From assembly GCF_017357865.1 (NCBI RefSeq), contig NZ_CP060096.1, positions 124,001-188,000 on the forward strand: a stretch of DNA of 64,000 nucleotides, read 5' to 3'. Under the pieces are notes generated by a model. The model ran no database searches and was not told the origin of the DNA. It was given only the letters and a program-made list of their open reading frames with translations. Origin of the DNA: Aceticella autotrophica (GTDB taxonomy: Bacteria; Bacillota; Thermoanaerobacteria; Thermoanaerobacterales; Thermoanaerobacteraceae). The translations under genes were made by a program, and so were the position numbers. This document shows, one piece after another, positions 63,432-64,000 of this stretch (within the stretch, counting starts at the first letter, position 1; each line of letters opens with the position of its first letter).

Positions 63432-64000
63432 GTTTAAGGGCGGTACGGATAAATTGATGGAGGAGTTTAATTCCTCCATTTCTTACGATATTAGATTGTT
63501 AAAGTATGATATACAAGGTTCAATTGCACATGCAAAAGGACTTAATAAAGCTGGGGTTTTGACAGACAGCGAATTTGAGTTGATAGAAAAAGGACTTAAT
63601 GCCATTATTGAAGAAACAGATATGAATAAAATACCAGATGACGAAGATGTCCATACATATGTTGAAAGGCTTTTAACAGAAAAGATTGGAGATGCGGGTC
63701 GAAAGCTTCATACAGGAAGAAGCCGCAATGACCAGGTAGCCACAGATGAAAGGCTATATTTGAGAGATGTTGTAAAAGAAATAAAAAATGATTTGAATAA
63801 ACTTATCAATGTATTAAATGAGCAGGCTGATAAGTATAAAGATATAATAATGCCGGGATATACACATCTTCAAAGGGCACAGCCTGTTACATTAGGGCAT
63901 CATTTTCATGCATATGTTGAGATGTTTAAGAGAGACCTATCAAGGCTTGATGATATGTATAAAAGGGTAAATGTGATGCCGCTGGGGTCTGGCGCACTTG
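63412..64000 (+). CDS. argH: Argininosuccinate lyase (3' end cut off by the window)
   Basis: ATG 63412, with GAAAGGAT upstream inside argG, opens a frame that stays open to the window end (196 codons seen). [50 protein letters not shown] and [20 protein letters not shown] are diagnostic of ArgH. The GSS-type signature loop lies beyond the window. It cleaves argininosuccinate to arginine and fumarate. Confidence 0.96.
   Translation, partial: MKLWGGRFKGGTDKLMEEFNSSISYDIRLLKYDIQGSIAHAKGLNKAGVLTDSEFELIEKGLNAIIEETDMNKIPDDEDVHTYVERLLTEKIGDAGRKLHTGRSRNDQVATDERLYLRDVVKEIKNDLNKLINVLNEQADKYKDIIMPGYTHLQRAQPVTLGHHFHAYVEMFKRDLSRLDDMYKRVNVMPLGSGAL

Overview
The window comes from a low-GC, endospore-forming, anaerobic-type Firmicute, most likely a thermophilic clostridium of the Thermoanaerobacterium/Thermoanaerobacter kind. 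This is inferred from the AT-rich sequence, strong GGAGG-type ribosome sites with many TTG/GTG starts, a dense set of sporulation and germination genes, a type I-B CRISPR system with a repeat ending in GAATTGAAAC, and PolX/Mfd/Ku-LigD repair genes. Almost everything is on the + strand. The main exceptions are a lone aldolase gene and a small DUF1858 gene.

Region 1 (1-20.3 kb) is core and sporulation: the end of an HtrA protease, pth, mfd, a PpiC/PrsA-like foldase lipoprotein, spoVT, yabG behind a sigma-K-type promoter, veg behind two tandem consensus sigma-A promoters, a SipL-like SPOCS/LysM coat protein, ispE, a MobA-like nucleotidyltransferase, a gerA-gerB-gerC germinant receptor operon, spoIIR, a SpeA-type decarboxylase, sleB-ypeB and an alpha/beta SASP. 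Region 2 (20.3-24.4 kb) holds a small minus-strand DUF1858 gene with an in-frame UGA exactly at the conserved Cys position, ATP-dependent pckA, a decayed arsenate reductase, and a two-gene NHEJ set (ku, ligD).

Region 3 (24.6-34.7 kb) is a complete type I-B CRISPR-Cas locus: cas8-cas7-cas5-cas3-cas4-cas1-cas2-cas6, a leader with a 13-bp hairpin and a sigma-A-like promoter, then 31 identical 30-bp repeats and 30 spacers. Three of the spacers form a block that has been duplicated several times. Region 4 (35-50.4 kb) contains ddl, a DUF1934 gene, argS, an MBL-fold hydrolase, a roughly 358-nt structured noncoding RNA candidate whose two ends pair, a nitrilase-family amidase, a TIM-barrel protein, an ArsR repressor, a SWIM/SNF2 helicase, an AI-2E family permease, a protein of 28-residue repeats, a MoxR-like AAA ATPase plus VWA-type partner preceded by a tiny coupled leader ORF, and a class I aldolase on the minus strand.

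Region 5 (50.4-64 kb) starts with an IS110-family element whose 5' noncoding region folds like a bridge RNA. It continues with a secreted NlpC/P60 cell-wall hydrolase, a small membrane protein, polX, an FAD/NAD disulfide-type oxidoreductase with a C_GCAxxG_C_C partner behind a promoter overlapped by a palindrome, and the arginine operon argC-J-B-D-G-H (argH runs off the end) with a plausible ARG box.

The best leads for something new are the paired-end RNA at 39119-39476, the UGA-containing DUF1858 gene at 20299-20499 with a SECIS-like hairpin, and the IS110 bridge-RNA candidate. All assignments come from reading the sequence; no database search was possible.
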